Positions 14,150 to 15,023 of a stretch of 15,023 bases of DNA are shown here, piece by piece. A model generated the notes under the pieces. The model was not told the DNA's origin and made no database searches. It saw nothing but the letters and a program-made list of their open reading frames with translations. Positions within the stretch are counted from its first letter, which is position 1. The number at the start of each line of letters is the position of its first letter. The stretch is from assembly GCA_036847245.1 (NCBI GenBank), contig DAIUAL010000071.1:1-15023 (forward strand), read 5' to 3'. Source of the stretch: UBA4661 sp002405405. Lineage in GTDB: Bacteria > Bacteroidota > Ignavibacteria > Kapaibacteriales > UBA4661. Made by a program: the position numbers and the translations under genes.

Positions 14150-15023
14150 TTATTCGTTGGGTGTCTTCCGCACAACAAACTGCGGACGATTCTTTTTTTG
14201 CAGTACAACTTCATCAGCAAATTCACGTTGGCTATCATGAACTTTCTCAGATTGTTTCGGTTGCATACGTATATACTCTCCCGAACTCAACAATAAATGT
14301 GCTTTAGTATTATCTTGCCAATATCGGTACATAATATCATTGATCTCGTTTCGAATAGTTTCTTCCAAAACTGGCCACATAATTTCTACTCGCCGATTAA
14401 GATTGCGAGGCATCCAGTCGGCACTTGACAGATAAATCTCCTGGGCACCACCATTTTTAAATGAAAAGATTCGACTGTGTTCAAGAAAACGACCAAGAAT
14501 ACTGCGTACCTCGATATTATCACTTAAGCCGAGAACACCTGGTCGTAAGCAGCATACCCCTCGAACAATCAACTTAATTTTAACACCTTTTTGTGATGCT
14601 TTATAAAGTTCTTGTATAACTTTTGTATCAACAAGAGCATTCATCTTAGCAAAGATTTCTCCTGGATTTTCCGAACTATGCAACTCTGCTTCTCGGCGAA
14701 TTAATTCTATGATTTTTGTGCGCAACGTCAGTGGAGCAACAGCGAAGTGATTCCATTCGGTGCACTGCGAATATCCGGTCAAAAAATTAAACAGATTTAT
14801 AGCATCGCTACCAACATCTTCACGAGCAGTGAAGTAACTAATATCCGTGTAGATGCGGGATGTTGATTGATTATAGTTCCCGGTAGAAAGATGTACATAG
14901 GTTCGGATTCTGTCTTCTTCTTTGCGAACGACTAGCATGATTTTGCAATGTGTTTTCAAGCCGACGATACCATAGACAACATGCACGCCTTCTTTTTCTA
15001 ATTCATTTGCCCATAAGATATTT
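14150..15023 (-). CDS. ppk1: Polyphosphate kinase 1, C-terminal part (5' end outside window)
   Basis: Reversibly transfers the ATP gamma-phosphate to inorganic polyphosphate. The frame is open to the window edge (first full codons encode NILWANELEKEG), so the GTG at 14986 is internal and not the start. The two catalytic histidines of PPK1 are visible: the phospho-acceptor His in GLKTHCK (codon 14948-14950, equivalent to E. coli H435) and the second in FLEHSR (codon 14477-14479, equivalent to H592). Other family blocks are YVHLSTGNYNQSTSRIYTD, KMNALVDTKVIQELYKASQKGV, IVRGVCCLRPGV and YLSSADWMPRNLNRRVE. About 290 codons are present, roughly the last 40 percent of a typical 690-700 residue enzyme. 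A polar tail of about 45 residues (from about GEYIRMQP) follows the catalytic core. The LolC/E-type permease gene lies 34 bases downstream on the same strand. Confidence 0.95.
   Translation of the reverse strand, partial: NILWANELEKEGVHVVYGIVGLKTHCKIMLVVRKEEDRIRTYVHLSTGNYNQSTSRIYTDISYFTAREDVGSDAINLFNFLTGYSQCTEWNHFAVAPLTLRTKIIELIRREAELHSSENPGEIFAKMNALVDTKVIQELYKASQKGVKIKLIVRGVCCLRPGVLGLSDNIEVRSILGRFLEHSRIFSFKNGGAQEIYLSSADWMPRNLNRRVEIMWPVLEETIRNEINDIMYRYWQDNTKAHLLLSSGEYIRMQPKQSEKVHDSQREFADEVVLQKKNRPQFVVRKTPNE

Noticed and set aside
1..15023. CRISPR array, insertion sequence, tRNA/rRNA gene, phage or defence cassette
   Set aside because: No regularly spaced repeats, transposase, terminal inverted repeats, tRNA-like cloverleaf or phage-type genes were seen on either strand. 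Long antisense open frames over mpl, the dehydrogenase and PBP2 lack coding character and are shadows of the true genes.

Overview
The window is AT-rich DNA from a Gram-negative (diderm) bacterium. The diderm markers are a TonB-dependent outer-membrane receptor, a LolC/LolE-type lipoprotein-sorting permease, the peptidoglycan-recycling ligase Mpl and a penicillin-binding protein 2. Several starts lack a clear Shine-Dalgarno sequence, and a TPR-fused sensor kinase is present. Together these fit the Bacteroidota/Chlorobiota/Kapabacteria-Ignavibacteria neighbourhood (FCB group). That placement is an inference from gene style, not from a marker gene.

Left part, + strand. A possible 3' end of an upstream gene (1-51) is followed by a short exported protein of unknown function whose reading frame appears broken by a one-base shift near 241-247. 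A strong terminator hairpin (910-940) closes this unit. Then come mpl (977-2410), a hairpin-bearing gap, a TonB-dependent receptor (2517-4709), a thioredoxin-type glutathione peroxidase with two plausible starts, a second strong terminator (5383-5418), a small DoxX-family membrane protein, and a periplasmic-TPR/cytoplasmic histidine kinase ending at 7964.

Middle, - strand. After a hairpin between convergent genes (about 8002-8037) come an aldehyde dehydrogenase (9560 to 8076) and PBP2 (11497 to 9629), in the order PBP2 then dehydrogenase. PBP2 is transcribed divergently from a CpoB/YbgF-like coiled-coil/TPR lipoprotein starting at 11685. That lipoprotein gene carries an in-frame TAA at 12657. 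The same frame then continues into another recognisable TPR and ends at a TGA at 12816-12818, so the gene looks interrupted by a single nonsense codon.

Right part, - strand. The C-terminal part of polyphosphate kinase 1 runs off the window edge and is followed after 34 bases by a LolC/E-type permease, which converges on the lipoprotein gene.

Functional themes are cell-envelope maintenance (Mpl, PBP2, CpoB-like lipoprotein, LolC/E, TonB receptor) and redox or aldehyde detoxification (glutathione peroxidase, DoxX, aldehyde dehydrogenase). No CRISPR array, insertion sequence, tRNA, rRNA, phage module or defence cassette was found, and I see no convincing undescribed multi-gene system. The observations most worth checking are the two interrupted genes, the alternative starts of the glutathione peroxidase, and a substitution in the conserved acidic motif of Mpl.
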